A DNA stretch of 64,000 bases from an uncultured Collinsella sp. (lineage in GTDB: Bacteria; Actinomycetota; Coriobacteriia; Coriobacteriales; Coriobacteriaceae). Position 1 is the first letter of the stretch. Each line of letters begins with the position of its first letter. Shown in pieces: positions 29,869-38,941 of the stretch. Both the position numbers and the translations under genes were made by a program. The DNA lies in contig CAKUBM010000001.1 in assembly GCA_934643145.1 (NCBI GenBank), positions 62,001-126,000 of the forward strand, written 5' to 3'. The notes beneath the pieces are model-generated. The model made no database searches. It was given only the letters and a program-made list of their open reading frames with translations, and had not been told where the DNA came from.

Positions 29869-29900
29869 GGTTACCGAGTCCCTCGGACGTGGGCCTAACC
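29869..29900 (+). promoter_or_regulatory. Leader hairpin, candidate antitermination target
   Basis: Nested stems GGTTA/TAACC and CCGAG/CTCGG with asymmetric unpaired bases lie in the leader of an operon that once encoded a LicT-type antiterminator. The shape recalls RAT sites, but the sequence does not match the BglG/LicT consensus and no overlapping terminator is evident, so this is weak. Confidence 0.3.
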
Positions 29901-29980
29901 AAAGTCTTTGAACGGGTGTGTTTCTATGGATGCATTCGCTTGATTTTGGTTGGGCTATATTTATGAAGGGACATGCCACC

Positions 29981-30160
29981 ATGGGTTTCTTTTCTCGCCT
30001 GATGGGCGGTTCGGATGAGCAGAAGACTGCAACCTCCGAGTTCGAAATCCTCGCTCCCGTTTCCGGCGAGCTTGTTCACCTAGAAAAAACCAACGATCCC
30101 GCTTTTAGCAGCCGTGCTTTGGCCGTCATGCCGGCGACGCTATCGATGAAGCATCGGTAG
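29981..30160 (+). pseudogene. Truncated PTS glucose-type EIIA (5' fragment)
   Basis: Residues 1-47 read as the start of a Crr-like EIIA domain: FEILAPVSGELVHLEKTND then AFSSRAL. After the Leu codon the frame leaves the EIIA family and ends at a stop at 30160 (VMPATLSMKHR). The two active-site His residues of EIIA, which lie further on, are absent, so the product cannot transfer phosphate. The switch occurs at the bases GCTTTGG (30116-30122). From this point the other frame continues as the antiterminator. GAAGGG upstream of ATG 29981 suggests translation still starts. This is the first gene of the operon with the EIICB and GH4 genes. Confidence 0.82.
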
Positions 30161-30882
30161 AGAAGACCTATGCGCTGCAGGAGGGCACTTCTCAGGATTC
30201 GCGTACGATCGACCGCTTGGCACATCTTTTAGAGTCCATCCCCACCGTCAACCTCGTGATTTCCGAGGACATTGTTCAGATGCTCCGTCGAGAGCTCAAT
30301 GTCGACATCAACGATAAGATTCTCATCGCTCTTGCAGACCATATCAGCCTCGCCCTCGATCGTGAGCGCAAGGGCGTTCGCTGCGAGAACCCGCTGCTGC
30401 TCGAGATCCAGCAGTTCTATCGCAAGGAGTATGCGCTTGCGGGCCGTGCGCTGCAGATTATCAAGGAGTATATGGGCATCCAGATGAGCGAAGAAGAGCA
30501 GGGTTTTATTACGCTGCATATTGTCAACGCCACCATGCCGCAACGCTCCGACCGTCTCATCATCTCGGTCCAGCTTGTTCGCGACGTGCTTGCGATTGTT
30601 TCCGAGCGCTATGCTACGACCCTCGATGACACCTCGCTGCCTTACGAACGTTTCGTTCGTCACCTGCAGTTTTTCGCACAGCGAGCGCTCGATCCTGCGG
30701 CCGGGCAAATCAATGGCGACGCGCTGTTCCGAATTGATGAAACGGCGTATCCGTGCGCATTCTCGTGCGCGGACGCCATAGCTGCCCACTTGTCGTCTAC
30801 CTATAACGTTGTCGTTACCGATGCCGAGAAGAGTTATCTCGCATATCACATTGTTAACCTGCTTGGAGAACCTGGTCTCTAG
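30109..30882 (+). pseudogene. LicT/BglG-type antiterminator lacking its RNA-binding domain (3' fragment)
   Basis: This frame is open from 30109 and reads FGRHAGDAIDEASVEKTYAL, the end of a CAT RNA-binding domain, then PRD1 (about 30235-30540) and PRD2 (about 30545-30880). The conserved regulatory His residues of both PRDs remain (LADHIS, LHIVNA, RHLQFF, YHIVN). The first 45 or so CAT residues are missing and no good start codon precedes PRD1; TTG 30217 is the best. Without CAT it cannot bind RNA, so the operon is probably not controlled by antitermination here, unless another paralogue does so. Fused out of frame to the EIIA fragment by a deletion or by an assembly error. Confidence 0.82.
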
Positions 30883-30981
30883 GCATAACGTGCCCATACA
30901 TCGATTGATATAAGGCAAGGCTCACGGTCTTGTCCAGGGCACATCTGTCTTAATTTGCGGAAAAGGAAGGGGAGTACCGCT

Positions 30982-32598
30982 ATGACCGCAAAAAAGAAGT
31001 TCAATTTCAAAGCGCCGTTGGAGGTGTTCGCGAAGTCAATCGTCCAGCCGATGATGTATCTCTCGGTTGCCGGCATTCTGCTCATCGTGGGCATCATTCT
31101 GACCAACAAGACCATCTGCGCCATGATTCCCGTGCTGGGCTCCGGTCCGTTCCAGCTTGTGGGCGCCGTTGTCTATCAGTCGCTGATGTTTATCATCAAC
31201 AACCTCTCGATTCTGTTCTGCGTGGGCATCGCCGGCGCCATGGCAAAGAAGAACAAGGGCCATGCTTCGCTGATCGCCCTGATGTCGTTCTTCCTGTTCC
31301 TTCAGGCCAATAACATCGTGCTCAACGCCACCGGCTCTCTTGCCGAAGCGAGCGGCATGCTCGGCCTTACCGGAACCGGACAGAGCACCGTTATGGGCAT
31401 TCAGGTGCTCGATACCGGCGTGTTTGGCGGCATCATTCTTGGTTGCATCACCGGTGCCGTGTTCAACAAGTACTCGAACAAGCAGTTCCCCATTGCCCTT
31501 TCGATGTTCTCGGGCGTTCGCTTTCCGTTCCTGATCATGATCATCATCTCCTGGATCATGGGCGCTGGCTTCTGCATCGTTTGGCCTCCGGTTCAGGGCG
31601 CCATCTCCTCCGTTGCCGGCATTATTAAGGAGTCGGGCAACATCGGCCTCTTTATCTACGGCATGCTCAACAAGCTGCTCGTTCCCACCGGTCTGCACCA
31701 CCTCATCTACACTCCGTTCCAGTTCTCCGATGTGGGTGGCACCCTGACGCTGGGTGATCAGGTTATCGCCGGCGCCTATCCCATCCGTGTTGCCGAGATG
31801 GCAATGACGGGCCAGCCCTTCTCCGATAGCACCTACTTCAACAGCTATACCTTCAACAACCTGTGGCCCTACATCGGTATCGGTCTCGCCTTTATCTTCA
31901 CCGCTTACAAGGGGAACAAGGATAAGACCAAGGCCGTTATCATCCCGCTGATCATCACCGCCGTGCTCTCCTGTGTCACCGAGCCCATGGACTTCCTCTT
32001 TGTCTTTGCCGCTCCCGTGCTCTTTGTCGTTCACTCGGTTCTTTCCGGTATCTTCCTGGTCCTGCTCAAGGTCCTCTCCGTGCCCGCTTCGACTGCAGGC
32101 GGCATCATCAACATCGTGGTTTCCAACCTGGTCCTCGGTGTCGACAAGACCAACTGGCCGGTTATGCTGGTGCTTGGAGTTGTCAACGCCGCTCTGTACT
32201 TCTTCCTCTTCACCTTCCTTATTAAGAAGCTCAACCTCCACACCCCTGGTCGCGAGGAAGAGTCCGAGCTCGCCGAGTCCGTTGCCGAGGGCGAGGCCGC
32301 CGCGTCTGTCGCGGTGAAGCAGGGCGCTGTTGCCGCAGCTCCCGCAGAGGGCGTCGATGCAGGTATTGCCGACCTGGTCGCAGGTCTTGGCGGCAAGGAC
32401 AACATCGAGGAGCTCGAGAACTGCTTTACGCGTCTCCGCGTGAACGTTAAGAACCCGGACCTCATCGATGAGAACCTCATCAACCACGTGCCCAACAGCG
32501 GCATCAACCGCAACGGCAACAATATCCAGATCATCTTTGGCATGAAGGTCGCCGAGATGCGCGACAAGGTCGAAAACGCAATTGAGAAGGAGCAGTAA
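30982..32598 (+). CDS. PTS transporter EIICB, alpha-glucoside type
   Basis: A 538-residue membrane permease of the glucose/alpha-glucoside PTS superfamily. EIIC (about 1-430) has ten or so hydrophobic segments with GHASLIALMSF, LVPTGLHHLIYTPFQF (the sugar-site region) and TEPMDFLFVFAAP (the family GITEP-like motif). A Glu/Ala-rich linker leads to the C-terminal EIIB (about 460-538), with the phosphorylated Cys in IEELENCFTRLRV. It carries no EIIA; the adjacent EIIA gene is broken, so phosphate must come from another EIIA. The start at 30982 has AAGGAAGGGGAG. The GH4 gene follows after 3 bp and indicates substrates such as maltose, trehalulose or related alpha-glucosides. Confidence 0.92.
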   Translation: MTAKKKFNFKAPLEVFAKSIVQPMMYLSVAGILLIVGIILTNKTICAMIPVLGSGPFQLVGAVVYQSLMFIINNLSILFCVGIAGAMAKKNKGHASLIALMSFFLFLQANNIVLNATGSLAEASGMLGLTGTGQSTVMGIQVLDTGVFGGIILGCITGAVFNKYSNKQFPIALSMFSGVRFPFLIMIIISWIMGAGFCIVWPPVQGAISSVAGIIKESGNIGLFIYGMLNKLLVPTGLHHLIYTPFQFSDVGGTLTLGDQVIAGAYPIRVAEMAMTGQPFSDSTYFNSYTFNNLWPYIGIGLAFIFTAYKGNKDKTKAVIIPLIITAVLSCVTEPMDFLFVFAAPVLFVVHSVLSGIFLVLLKVLSVPASTAGGIINIVVSNLVLGVDKTNWPVMLVLGVVNAALYFFLFTFLIKKLNLHTPGREEESELAESVAEGEAAASVAVKQGAVAAAPAEGVDAGIADLVAGLGGKDNIEELENCFTRLRVNVKNPDLIDENLINHVPNSGINRNGNNIQIIFGMKVAEMRDKVENAIEKEQ

Positions 32599-32601
32599 AC
32601 A

Positions 32602-33984
32602 ATGATCATTACTCTGTGTGGTGGCGGATCCACCTTTACCCCCGGCATCGTCAAGTCCATTGCCCTGCGCAAGGACGAGCTCGACGTTGACGAGATTCGT
32701 CTGTACGACATCAACGAGGAGCGTCAGCGCAAGATCGGCGTGCTCGTGGACTGGATTTTGCACGAGGACCTCGGCCTGGACATCAAGCTTACGGTGACCA
32801 CCGACAAGGAGACCGCTTTTACCGACGCCAGCTTCGTGTTTGCCCAGATGCGCGTGGGCGGCTATGCCATGCGCGAGCAGGACGAGAAGATTCCGCTGCG
32901 TCACGGCTGCGTGGGTCAGGAGACCTGCGGTTGCGGCGGCCTTGCCTACGGCATGCGCACCATCTTCCCCATGGTCGAACTGATCGATGACGTTGAGAAG
33001 TACGCCAAGAAGGATTACTGGATTCTCAACTACTCCAACCCTGCCGCCATCGTGTCCGAGGGCTGCCGCGTGCTGCGTCCTAATGCTCGCATCATCAACA
33101 TCTGCGACATGCCGATCGCGATCATCGACGTGGTTTGCGCCGCTCTCGATATCGACAAGAAGGATGTCGAGTACGATTACTTTGGCCTCAACCACTTTGG
33201 TTGGTTCACCTCGATCCGCCACAAGGGCGAGGAGGTGCTCCCGCAGCTGCGCGAGTACATCAAGGAGCACGAGATTCTGCTGCCCGACTCCTACCTCAAG
33301 GGCATGGGCTCGCTCATGGCAAAGAAGCCCGAGGAGGCCACCGACGAGCACCCCGAGCAGAACCGCCACACCAAGGGCAGCTGGTACTACGTCTGGAAGG
33401 GCGAGTACGAGATCATGGAGTGCTTCCCGGAGTACCTGCCCAACACGTACCTGAACTACTACCTGCAGCAGAAGGAGTTCGTCGAGCATTCCAACCCCGA
33501 GCGCACCCGTGCAAACGAGGTTGAGGAGACGCGCGAGAAGAACCTCTTTGATGGCATCGACCATTACGAGAAGACGGGCGAGATCGACGAGAGCACGTTC
33601 TATGCGGGCAGCCACGGCGACTGGATTGCCGACCTGGCCATCGCTCTGAAGAACGATACCAAGCAGCGCTTCCTGGTCATTTGCGAGAACAAGGGCGCTA
33701 TCCCCAACATGCCCTACGACGCCATGGTCGAGCTGCCTGCCTACATCGGCAAGAACGGCCCCGAGGTCATCAGCCGCGACAACATTCCGCTGTTCCAGCA
33801 GGGCCTCATGATGCAGCAGCTGAACTCCGAGAAGCTCGTGGTCGAGGCTACGATCGAGGGTTCGTACGAGAAGGCACTCAAGGCCTTTACGCTCAACAAG
33901 ACCGTGCCTTCGATGAAGGTCGCTAAGGAGGTTCTCGACGACATGATCGAGGCCAACAAGGGTTACTGGCCCGAGCTTAAGTAA
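32602..33984 (+). CDS. 6-phospho-alpha-glucosidase, glycoside hydrolase family 4
   Basis: A 460-residue cytosolic NAD+- and Mn2+-dependent GH4 enzyme that hydrolyses the phosphorylated disaccharide delivered by the PTS. The NAD motif is LCGGGSTFTPG at the N-terminus; GQETCGCGG is the next conserved block. The metal ligands are Cys in ICDMP (about residue 172) and His in LNHFGW (about 201). CDMP rather than CN(V/I)P is the published marker of alpha-specific GH4 members. It has no visible defects, so the catalytic arm of this operon is intact despite the damaged start. Followed by a terminator. Confidence 0.94.
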   Translation: MIITLCGGGSTFTPGIVKSIALRKDELDVDEIRLYDINEERQRKIGVLVDWILHEDLGLDIKLTVTTDKETAFTDASFVFAQMRVGGYAMREQDEKIPLRHGCVGQETCGCGGLAYGMRTIFPMVELIDDVEKYAKKDYWILNYSNPAAIVSEGCRVLRPNARIINICDMPIAIIDVVCAALDIDKKDVEYDYFGLNHFGWFTSIRHKGEEVLPQLREYIKEHEILLPDSYLKGMGSLMAKKPEEATDEHPEQNRHTKGSWYYVWKGEYEIMECFPEYLPNTYLNYYLQQKEFVEHSNPERTRANEVEETREKNLFDGIDHYEKTGEIDESTFYAGSHGDWIADLAIALKNDTKQRFLVICENKGAIPNMPYDAMVELPAYIGKNGPEVISRDNIPLFQQGLMMQQLNSEKLVVEATIEGSYEKALKAFTLNKTVPSMKVAKEVLDDMIEANKGYWPELK

Positions 33985-34017
33985 AAGCAACAGGGTCGCT
34001 GACCGCATGCCTGGAGC

Positions 34018-34053
34018 AATGCCCCGTCCACGTGATTGCGTGGCGGGGCATTG
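34018..34053 (+). terminator. Hairpin terminator after the GH4 gene
   Basis: AATGCCCCG pairs with CGGGGCATT around a central CCACGTGATTGCGTGG mini-stem, followed by GTCATTTG. Confidence 0.75.
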
Positions 34054-34239
34054 TCATTTGGTAACGCGTTTTATCAAATATGGCATTTATCTGCGGTAAT
34101 GTTCGTTTTCACCGCTGAGGGCGACATTTTATACCGCCTGCCGAACCGTGTGGAGACCTAACAACTTTTTAGGTCAGTGTTGTGCGTGTAGCAATTTCGC
34201 CCGGCCTCGCCTCCGGGCTGCCATGTGAGAGGGGATCTT

Positions 34240-36072
34240 ATGGCTCGACTGCATGTAATGGAACGCAGCCACGCTCAGGCCGTCATGGACGACCTGCACG
34301 ATGCGCTTGGGCGCCGTCTGGCGGTGAGTTCGCTCGCCCCGTGCCCCGTTGAGTTTACGGCGGCGCTCGTCAACCTGTGCTCCACCCAGAGCTGTGGCAA
34401 GTGTACGCCCTGCCGCGTGGGCCTGAGCGCGCTGAGCGATCTGCTCGCCGATGTGCTCGAGGGCCGCGCCGACGAGTCCACGCTCAACCTGATTGAGCGC
34501 ACCGCCCGCACCATCTACCTTTCGAGCGACTGCGCCATCGGCTACGAGGCCGGCGCCATGGCGCTCACGGCCATCCGCGGCTTCCGCGACGATTTTGAGC
34601 ATCACATTCGCGAGCACTCCTGCGGCTTTGACCGCGAGGCTCGCGTCCCGTGCGTCTCGGGTTGCCCGGCGCACGTCGACATTCCCGGCTATATCTCGCT
34701 GGTCGAGGCTGGCCGCTATGCCGACGCCGTCAAGGTCATCCGCAAGAACAACCCGCTGCCGCTCGTCTGCGGCCTGGTGTGCGAGCATCCCTGCGAGATG
34801 CACTGCCGCCGCGGCATGGTCGACGACCCCATGAACATCCTTGCCCTCAAGCGTTTTGCCGTTGAGCATAGCGACCTCAACGACTACAAGCCCACCGTGG
34901 CCGACAACACCGGCAAGCGCATCGCCGTGATCGGCGGCGGCCCGGCCGGCCTTTCCTGCGCCTACTACCTGACCGTGATGGGCCACAAGGTGACCATCTT
35001 TGAGCAGCGCCACCACCTGGGCGGCATGCTGCGCTACGGCATCCCCAGCTACCGTCTGCCGCGCGAGCGTCTTCAGGCCGAGATCGACTGGATCTTGAGC
35101 GCCGGTATCGACGTGGAGCTCGAGCACTCCGTCAACGGCGAGGAGCTTGCCCGCCTGCGCGACGAGTTCGATGCCGTCTACCTGGCCATCGGTGCCCATA
35201 GCGATAAGAAGCTCGGCCTTCCGGGCGAAGAGGCACCCGGCGTGGAGTCGGCCGTCAAGATGCTGCGCGCTATCGGCGACGACGAACTGCCCGACCTGAG
35301 CGGCCAGCGCGTGTGCGTTATCGGCGGCGGCAACGTGGCCATGGACGTGGCGCGCTCCGCCGTGCGCTGCGGTGCCGAAAAGGTGAGCATCGTCTACCGC
35401 CGTCGCATCTGCGATATGACGGCCCAGGACGCCGAGATTGCCGGCGCCCAGGCCGAGGGCTGCGAGGTGCTGGAGCTCACCGCACCGCTCGCTATCGAGA
35501 CGGGCGAGGACGGTCGCGTGAACGGCCTGCGCGTGCAGCCGCAGATCATCGGCGAGCCCCGTCGCGGTCGTCCGGCCCCGCGTGCCGCCGCCACGCCCGA
35601 GCGCGTCATTCCGTGCGAGCGTGTGTTTGTGGCCATTGGCCAGGACATCGATTCCAAGCCGTTTGAGGACATGGGCATCGCCTGCAAGTGGGGCTGCGTG
35701 GTCACCGATTCGGACGGCGCCGTGCCCAACTTTGACGGCCTCTTTAGTGGCGGCGACTGCCAGACCGGCCCCGCCACCGTTATCCGCGCCATCAACGCCG
35801 GCCGCGTGGCTTCGGCAAATATCGACCGCTACCTGGGCTTCGACCACAAGATTAAGCTCGATGTGGAACTGCCGACCGTGCAGTTTAAGGGAAAACACGA
35901 GTGCGGCCGCTGCGAACTGGGCGAGCGCGAGGCCGGCGAGCGCATTCACGATTGGAATCTGGTCGAGCAGGGTCTTACCGAGGAGGAGGCACGCCAGGAG
36001 GCGAGCCGCTGCCTGCGTTGCGACCACTTTGGCTTTGGCGCATTCCGCGGAGGGAGGAACCTGGAATGGTAG
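34240..36072 (+). CDS. NAD(P)H-oxidising flavoprotein: NuoF-type Fe-S domain fused to GltD-like oxidoreductase
   Basis: A 610-residue cytosolic protein. The N-terminal 130 residues are the C-terminal NuoF 4Fe-4S module (TQSCGKCTPCRVG), without the NuoF FMN/NADH fold. A GltD-like part follows: CVSGCPAHVDI, CGLVCEHPCEMHCRRG, the FAD motif IGGGPAGLSCAYYL, the NAD(P) motif IGGGNVAMDVARS, and GLFSGGDCQTGPATVIRA. A C-terminal Cys pair in KHECGRCELG and SRCLRCDHFG adds another likely cluster. The start at 34240 has GAGAGGGG. It overlaps the hydrogenase gene by 7 bp, which argues for a stable complex in which it passes electrons between NAD(P)H and the hydrogenase or ferredoxin, possibly with bifurcation. 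The last is inference. Confidence 0.88.
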   Translation: MARLHVMERSHAQAVMDDLHDALGRRLAVSSLAPCPVEFTAALVNLCSTQSCGKCTPCRVGLSALSDLLADVLEGRADESTLNLIERTARTIYLSSDCAIGYEAGAMALTAIRGFRDDFEHHIREHSCGFDREARVPCVSGCPAHVDIPGYISLVEAGRYADAVKVIRKNNPLPLVCGLVCEHPCEMHCRRGMVDDPMNILALKRFAVEHSDLNDYKPTVADNTGKRIAVIGGGPAGLSCAYYLTVMGHKVTIFEQRHHLGGMLRYGIPSYRLPRERLQAEIDWILSAGIDVELEHSVNGEELARLRDEFDAVYLAIGAHSDKKLGLPGEEAPGVESAVKMLRAIGDDELPDLSGQRVCVIGGGNVAMDVARSAVRCGAEKVSIVYRRRICDMTAQDAEIAGAQAEGCEVLELTAPLAIETGEDGRVNGLRVQPQIIGEPRRGRPAPRAAATPERVIPCERVFVAIGQDIDSKPFEDMGIACKWGCVVTDSDGAVPNFDGLFSGGDCQTGPATVIRAINAGRVASANIDRYLGFDHKIKLDVELPTVQFKGKHECGRCELGEREAGERIHDWNLVEQGLTEEEARQEASRCLRCDHFGFGAFRGGRNLEW

Positions 36073-37877
36073 AGCCCAACAAAACCACCGTCAGCGACAA
36101 CACCGAAAACGGAGCGCACAATATGGTCAAGCTCACTATCGATAATTGCGAGGTCGTGGTTCCCGAGCACACCACGATCCTGGACGCAGCCAAGTCCGTC
36201 GGCATTCAGATTCCTACCCTGTGCTACCTGCGCGATCTAAACGAGATCGGCGGTTGCCGCGTGTGCGTGGTCGAGGTTGAGGGCTGCGACCAGCTGGTTG
36301 CCGCCTGCAACAACTACGTGCTCGACGGCATGGTGGTCCACACCAACAGCCCCAAGGCGCGCGAAGCCCGTCGCACCAACGTGCAGCTGCTGCTGTCCCA
36401 GCACGATTCGCAGTGCACGAGCTGCGTGCGCAGCGGCAACTGCAACCTGCAGACCATCGCCAATGACCTGGGCATTTTCTATCTGCCGTATCAAAGGCAT
36501 TTGGCGGGCGAAGGCTGGGATTTCGATTTTCCCATCATCCGCGAAAACGACAAGTGCATTAAATGCATGCGCTGCATCAAGGTGTGCGAGAGCGTGCAGG
36601 GTCTAGGGATTTGGGACCTGACCAACCGCGCCACGCATACCGCCGTGGGTACCCGCGGGCGCGCGCCGATCGGCAAGACCGATTGCGTCGCGTGCGGTCA
36701 GTGCATCACGCATTGCCCGACGGGCGCCCTGCGCGAGCGTGACGATACCGAGACCGTGTTCGACGCCATCGCCGATCCCGACAAGATCGTGCTGGTGCAG
36801 ATTGCGCCGGCCGTGCGTAGCGCCTGGGGCGAGGAGCTCGGCATTCCGCGCGAGGAGGCCACCGTTGAGCGTCTGGCTTGCGCGCTGCGCCGCGTGGGCT
36901 TTGAGTACGTGTTCGACACCGATTTCTCGGCCGACCTCACCATTATGGAGGAGGGCTCCGAGCTGCTCGAGCGCCTGGGTAAGGCCGCCAAGGGCGAGGG
37001 CGACAGCCGCGGCTGGCCCATGTTCACGAGCTGCTGCCCGGGCTGGGTTCGCTTTGTGAAGGCACGTTACCCCGAGTTTGTCGACAGCCTGTCCACGTCA
37101 AAGTCGCCGCAGCAGATGTTCGGCGCCATCGCCAAGACCTACTACGCCAAGGTGCTGGGCGTGGAGCCCGAGCGTCTGTTCGTGGTGTCCGTTATGCCGT
37201 GCACGGCCAAGAAGGCCGAGCGCGCGCTGCCGAGCATGGTGGGCGAGGACGGTGCGCCCGACGTTGACGTTGCGCTGACGGTGCGTGAGATGGTGCGCAT
37301 GATCCGCGCGAACCACGTGAGCGTGGATACGCTCGTCGAGGAGCCGCTCGACACGCCGCTGGGCTTTGGCACGGGCGCGGGCGTGATCTTTGGCGCCACG
37401 GGCGGCGTGATGGAGGCCGCCGTGCGCTCGGCCTACTACCTGGTGACGGGTAAGAACCCCGATGCCGACTTCTTCACCGACGTGCGCGGGCTCGACGGCT
37501 GGAAGGAAGCCGTTGCCGATATCGACGGCACCAAGGTGCGCGTCGCCGTGGCGCACGGGCTTGGCAACGCCGCCCGTCTGCTCGACGCGATTCGCGACGG
37601 CCGCGTGAGCTATGACTTCGTCGAGGTCATGGCGTGCCCCGGCGGCTGTGTCGGTGGCGGTGGTCAGCCCATTCACGATGGCTGCGAGCTGGCGGCCGAG
37701 CGCGGCCAGGTGCTGTGGGGTCTGGATGCGAAGGCGGACATTCGCTTCTCGCACGAGAATCCCGATGTCCAGGCATGCTACCGCGAGTTCTTGGGCGAGC
37801 CGCTTTCGCCGCTGGCAGAGGAACTGCTGCATACCAACCACCACGCATGGACGATGCCGAACGAAGGGACGTGCTAG
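36066..37877 (+). CDS. [FeFe]-hydrogenase, group A
   Basis: A 603-residue hydrogenase that makes or uses H2. The N-terminus has a NuoG-like 2Fe-2S domain (CYLRDLNEIGGCRVCVVE), a His-Cys cluster (HDSQCTSCVRSGNC) and two 4Fe-4S motifs (CIKCMRCIKVC, CVACGQCITHC). The H-cluster domain carries all three signatures: TSCCPGW (about residue 320), MPCTAKKAE (about 377) and MACPGGCVGGGG (about 521). The start at 36066 has GGAGGGAGG and overlaps the upstream gene by 7 bp; a second ATG at 36123 is less likely. It lacks a Tat signal and so is cytosolic. HydEFG maturases are not in the window. The upstream gene makes this a trimeric or dimeric NAD(P)-linked type rather than a simple ferredoxin enzyme. Confidence 0.96.
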   Translation: MVEPNKTTVSDNTENGAHNMVKLTIDNCEVVVPEHTTILDAAKSVGIQIPTLCYLRDLNEIGGCRVCVVEVEGCDQLVAACNNYVLDGMVVHTNSPKAREARRTNVQLLLSQHDSQCTSCVRSGNCNLQTIANDLGIFYLPYQRHLAGEGWDFDFPIIRENDKCIKCMRCIKVCESVQGLGIWDLTNRATHTAVGTRGRAPIGKTDCVACGQCITHCPTGALRERDDTETVFDAIADPDKIVLVQIAPAVRSAWGEELGIPREEATVERLACALRRVGFEYVFDTDFSADLTIMEEGSELLERLGKAAKGEGDSRGWPMFTSCCPGWVRFVKARYPEFVDSLSTSKSPQQMFGAIAKTYYAKVLGVEPERLFVVSVMPCTAKKAERALPSMVGEDGAPDVDVALTVREMVRMIRANHVSVDTLVEEPLDTPLGFGTGAGVIFGATGGVMEAAVRSAYYLVTGKNPDADFFTDVRGLDGWKEAVADIDGTKVRVAVAHGLGNAARLLDAIRDGRVSYDFVEVMACPGGCVGGGGQPIHDGCELAAERGQVLWGLDAKADIRFSHENPDVQACYREFLGEPLSPLAEELLHTNHHAWTMPNEGTC

Positions 37878-37879
37878 CG

Positions 37880-38938
37880 ATGCGCGCATTTGATGTTGAG
37901 ATGTCGCGCCGGGGGTTTGCCTCGGCGCTCGCCGCGGGCGCGCTGTCGCTTGCGCTCGCGGGCTGTGGCGGCGGGGCTGCCGGTGCCGGGTCCGCCGCGG
38001 GCTCGGCTGCCGGGTCTGCCGCGGGCAGTGCTGCCGCCGAGCCGGTCGAGGTGCACGTCGCCTCGCTCAAGGGACCGACCTCGATCGGTTTGGTGCAGTT
38101 TATGGACCAGGCTGCAAGCGGAGAGACGGACAATGAGTTCGACTTTGCGATTAACACCGCCGCCGACGAGATCGTGCCCAAGGTCATTCAGGGCGATATC
38201 GATATCGCGCTGGTGCCTGCCAACGTGGCGAGCGTGCTGTACAACAAGACCGAGGGCGCGGTACAGGTCATCGACATCAACACGCTGGGCGTGCTGAACG
38301 TGGTGACGGGCGATGCGGGCGTGACCTCGTTTGGCGACCTGGCGGGCCGCACCGTCTACATGACGGGCAAGGGCACCACGCCTGAGTATGTGATGAACTA
38401 CCTGCTGGAGCGCGCGGGTCTGACCGGCCAGGTGACGCTCGAGTTTAAGAGCGAGCCCACCGAGGTGCTGTCGGCGCTGCTGGCCGATCCGTCCGCCGTG
38501 GGCGTGCTGCCCGAGCCATTTAAGACCGCGGCCATCGCTAAGAGCGAGGGCAAGCTGTCGGCACCGGTGAGCCTGACCGACGTGTGGGACGAGCTGGCGG
38601 GCGACACGGGGTCGCGCTTGCTGACGGGCGTGACCGTGGTGCGTCGCGCGTTTGCCGAGGAGCATCCCGAGGCCGTGGCGGAGTTCTTACGCTCTCACGA
38701 GGCGAGCGTCGAGGCTGTCAACGCGGCACCGGCGGACTGGGCGCAGGCCGTGGTCGATGCCGGCATCGTGGACAACGCCAAGATCGCCGAGAAGGCGATT
38801 CCCGGGTGCATGCTCGTGTGCCAGACGGGCAAGGATATGAAGGCGGCACTTAGCGGCTATCTGCAGGTGCTGGCCGACGCGGACGCGAGCGCCGTGGGTG
38901 GTAAACTTCCGGCTGACGATTTCTACTACATGGAGTAG
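37880..38938 (+). CDS. ABC transporter substrate-binding lipoprotein (NMT1/NrtA-like)
   Basis: A 352-residue extracytoplasmic binding protein. The N-terminus has a twin-arginine MSRRGF and a lipobox LALAGC, so it is probably a Tat-exported lipoprotein; a Gly/Ser/Ala-rich spacer follows. The mature part has the NMT1/ThiY/SsuA-type fold pattern: VASLKGPTSIGLVQFMDQ, DIDIALVPANVASVLYNK, FGDLAGRTVYMTGKGTTPE. It starts 2 bp after the hydrogenase stop and 3 bp before the fused permease-ATPase gene. Such proteins bind nitrate, sulfonates, bicarbonate, thiamine precursors or other small anions. Ligand unknown; a link to hydrogenase metabolism is inference from operon structure. Confidence 0.85.
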   Translation: MRAFDVEMSRRGFASALAAGALSLALAGCGGGAAGAGSAAGSAAGSAAGSAAAEPVEVHVASLKGPTSIGLVQFMDQAASGETDNEFDFAINTAADEIVPKVIQGDIDIALVPANVASVLYNKTEGAVQVIDINTLGVLNVVTGDAGVTSFGDLAGRTVYMTGKGTTPEYVMNYLLERAGLTGQVTLEFKSEPTEVLSALLADPSAVGVLPEPFKTAAIAKSEGKLSAPVSLTDVWDELAGDTGSRLLTGVTVVRRAFAEEHPEAVAEFLRSHEASVEAVNAAPADWAQAVVDAGIVDNAKIAEKAIPGCMLVCQTGKDMKAALSGYLQVLADADASAVGGKLPADDFYYME

Positions 38939-38941
38939 CCC

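Noticed and set aside
29869..29900. Confident RAT antiterminator site
   Set aside because: It has a hairpin but no match to the known RAT consensus and no competing terminator; kept only as a weak candidate feature.
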